A stretch of 6,197 bases of DNA from positions 1-6,197 of the forward strand of contig DCIP01000134.1 in NCBI GenBank assembly GCA_002317115.1, in the 5' to 3' direction. The number at the start of each line of letters is the position of its first letter. The first letter of the stretch is position 1. Below, one piece after another: positions 5,350-6,197 of this stretch. The DNA is from Candidatus Scybalocola fimicaballi. GTDB taxonomy: Bacteria > Bacteroidota > Bacteroidia > Bacteroidales > Paludibacteraceae. A model generated the notes under the pieces. It was given only the letters and a program-made list of their open reading frames with translations, ran no database searches and was not told the DNA's origin. The position numbers were made by a program, and so were the translations under genes.

Positions 5350-6116
5350 AGAGTTATCAGTTTACATATCAGACAAGCATTACTTTTGACAGTAAGGTGT
5401 CTGATCACCATTTTAAACTTCGATGTCTTCCCTATAGATGTAAGTATCAAACTATTGAGGAAGAGGATTTTTCAGTGTCGCCATGCAAGAATTTGATGAG
5501 GTCGACGGATGGTTTCGGTAACGAACTCATTTTTGGTAGCACTTGTGAACCACACAAGTCGTTCACCTTCGCGTCGAGAGGCATTGTGCAGTTGTCGCAG
5601 CATCTGATCGTGGAGGAGCCTAACAATATCTTCCGTCTACCTACAATATTGACGGAGGCAAACGAAGAAATGAAAAAATTTGCAAGCGATGTCTGCTCGT
5701 TTGAGACAAATATCGTAAAGGACACGCTCTCTTTTGTTGAGGCTCTACATGAGAGAATGAAGTATGAGTCGAGCTCTACCACAGTAAAGACATCCGCTAT
5801 AGAGGCTTTCACACAAGGTAAAGGTGTCTGCCAGGATTTCTCCAACGTCGTCTTGGCTGTCCTTAGAAGCAAAGGAATCGCCTGCAGATATGTCAACGGA
5901 TTTATTCCAGGTGAGGGCGAGAGTCATGCTTGGATTGAGGTCAACGACAACGGAATATGGTATTCCATTGATCCTACCCGCAAGCATCTCATCGAGAGCG
6001 ATTATCTGAAAATTGCGCAGGGCAGGGATTTCAACGACTGCACAATCGAAAGAGGAGTGTTCATAGGAAACGCTTTGCAACACAAGAATGTTCATGTTAC
6101 AATGGCTGAAATATAA
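5346..6116 (+). CDS. transglutaminase-like protein with Bact_transglu_N domain
   Basis: Papain-fold transglutaminase-like enzyme (COG1305), probably a cytoplasmic peptidase or amide-bond acyl transferase. The N-terminal half (about 1-95) is strand-rich, with YQFTYQTSITF at the start and the SPCKNLMRSTDGFGNELIFG region (45-64), matching the Bact_transglu_N domain usual in this operon type. The C-terminal half carries the transglutaminase core: GVCQDFSNVVLAVLRSKGI (160-178) with nucleophile Cys162, GESHAWIEV (191-199) with His194, and WYSIDPTR (205-212) with Asp209. The triad is complete, so the protein should be active. No signal peptide is present. The length of 256 residues is slightly short for the family (about 270-300). 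The ATG at 5346 is the only reasonable start because TAA occurs in frame at 5337. It lies 104 bases after the alpha-E gene. Confidence 0.93.
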   Translation: MKSYQFTYQTSITFDSKVSDHHFKLRCLPYRCKYQTIEEEDFSVSPCKNLMRSTDGFGNELIFGSTCEPHKSFTFASRGIVQLSQHLIVEEPNNIFRLPTILTEANEEMKKFASDVCSFETNIVKDTLSFVEALHERMKYESSSTTVKTSAIEAFTQGKGVCQDFSNVVLAVLRSKGIACRYVNGFIPGEGESHAWIEVNDNGIWYSIDPTRKHLIESDYLKIAQGRDFNDCTIERGVFIGNALQHKNVHVTMAEI

Positions 6117-6130
6117 AGGATAAAAGAAAT

Positions 6131-6197
6131 ATGGTTAAGGAGGTTTACTCTTCTGCATTGCCAATAGACGAACGTCTGACAATCAAGAAGAACACAA
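6131..6197 (+). CDS. fourth operon gene, 3' partial, unidentified
   Basis: An open frame begins at the ATG at 6131, 14 bases after the transglutaminase stop, and runs off the window after 22 codons. It starts MVKEVYSSALPIDERLTIKK. The tight spacing and A-rich leader (aaaagaaat) make it a real cotranscribed gene rather than a chance frame. The start vaguely recalls N-termini of succinylglutamate desuccinylase/aspartoacylase-like (M14-type) proteins, from memory only; too little sequence is present to assign a family, and a proteasome-like Ntn-hydrolase is not excluded. There is no signal peptide. Confidence 0.65.
   Translation, partial: MVKEVYSSALPIDERLTIKKNT

Noticed and set aside
5447..6095. 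Two overlapping antisense open frames (149 and 116 codons) across the transglutaminase gene.
   Set aside because: The sense strand encodes intact catalytic motifs. The antisense products have no recognisable features, and no start context or promoter was seen.

Overview
The window looks like a chromosomal segment of a Bacteroidales bacterium (Bacteroides/Prevotella-like; I cannot go to genus). The evidence is one textbook Bacteroidetes promoter (TTTG, 19 bases, TAnnTTTG) at 3058-3088 and a second -7 box at 1534-1541, A-rich leaders without good Shine-Dalgarno sequences, a signal-peptide beta-barrel protein of Bacteroidetes type, and a porin relic of a kind I associate with that phylum.

Layout. 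(1) Positions 1-1026 (+) hold the C-terminal three quarters of a DinF-like MATE efflux transporter, cut by the window edge. (2) Converging on it are two AT-rich minus-strand genes: a predicted outer-membrane beta-barrel protein (2306 to 1590) and a 151-residue SRPBCC-fold protein (1512 to 1057), the latter with its own -7 box in the gap. (3) Positions 2493-2803 (+) carry the wreck of a porin-like outer-membrane gene: signal peptide and N-terminus are joined out of frame to an internal block, which then runs straight into a perfect 13-bp-stem terminator (2784-2826). (4) An AT-rich spacer with nested palindromes (2827-3057) precedes the promoter. (5) From 3136 to the right edge runs one plus-strand operon: a circularly permuted type 2 ATP-grasp protein, an alpha-E (DUF403) protein, a transglutaminase-like protein with intact Cys-His-Asp, and the first 22 codons of a fourth gene.

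The operon is the most interesting part. ATP-grasp plus alpha-E plus transglutaminase is a widespread conserved trio. Comparative genomics predicts that it makes and trims peptide or amide bonds on an unidentified substrate; I know of no biochemically defined product. In this copy the first two genes share an 11-base leader repeat and are separated by a REP-like hairpin, and a long imperfect hairpin plus a six-codon mini-ORF overlapping the start codon lie before the transglutaminase. These suggest post-transcriptional tuning of the subunit ratio, which is inference. No tRNA, rRNA, CRISPR array or insertion sequence was seen.
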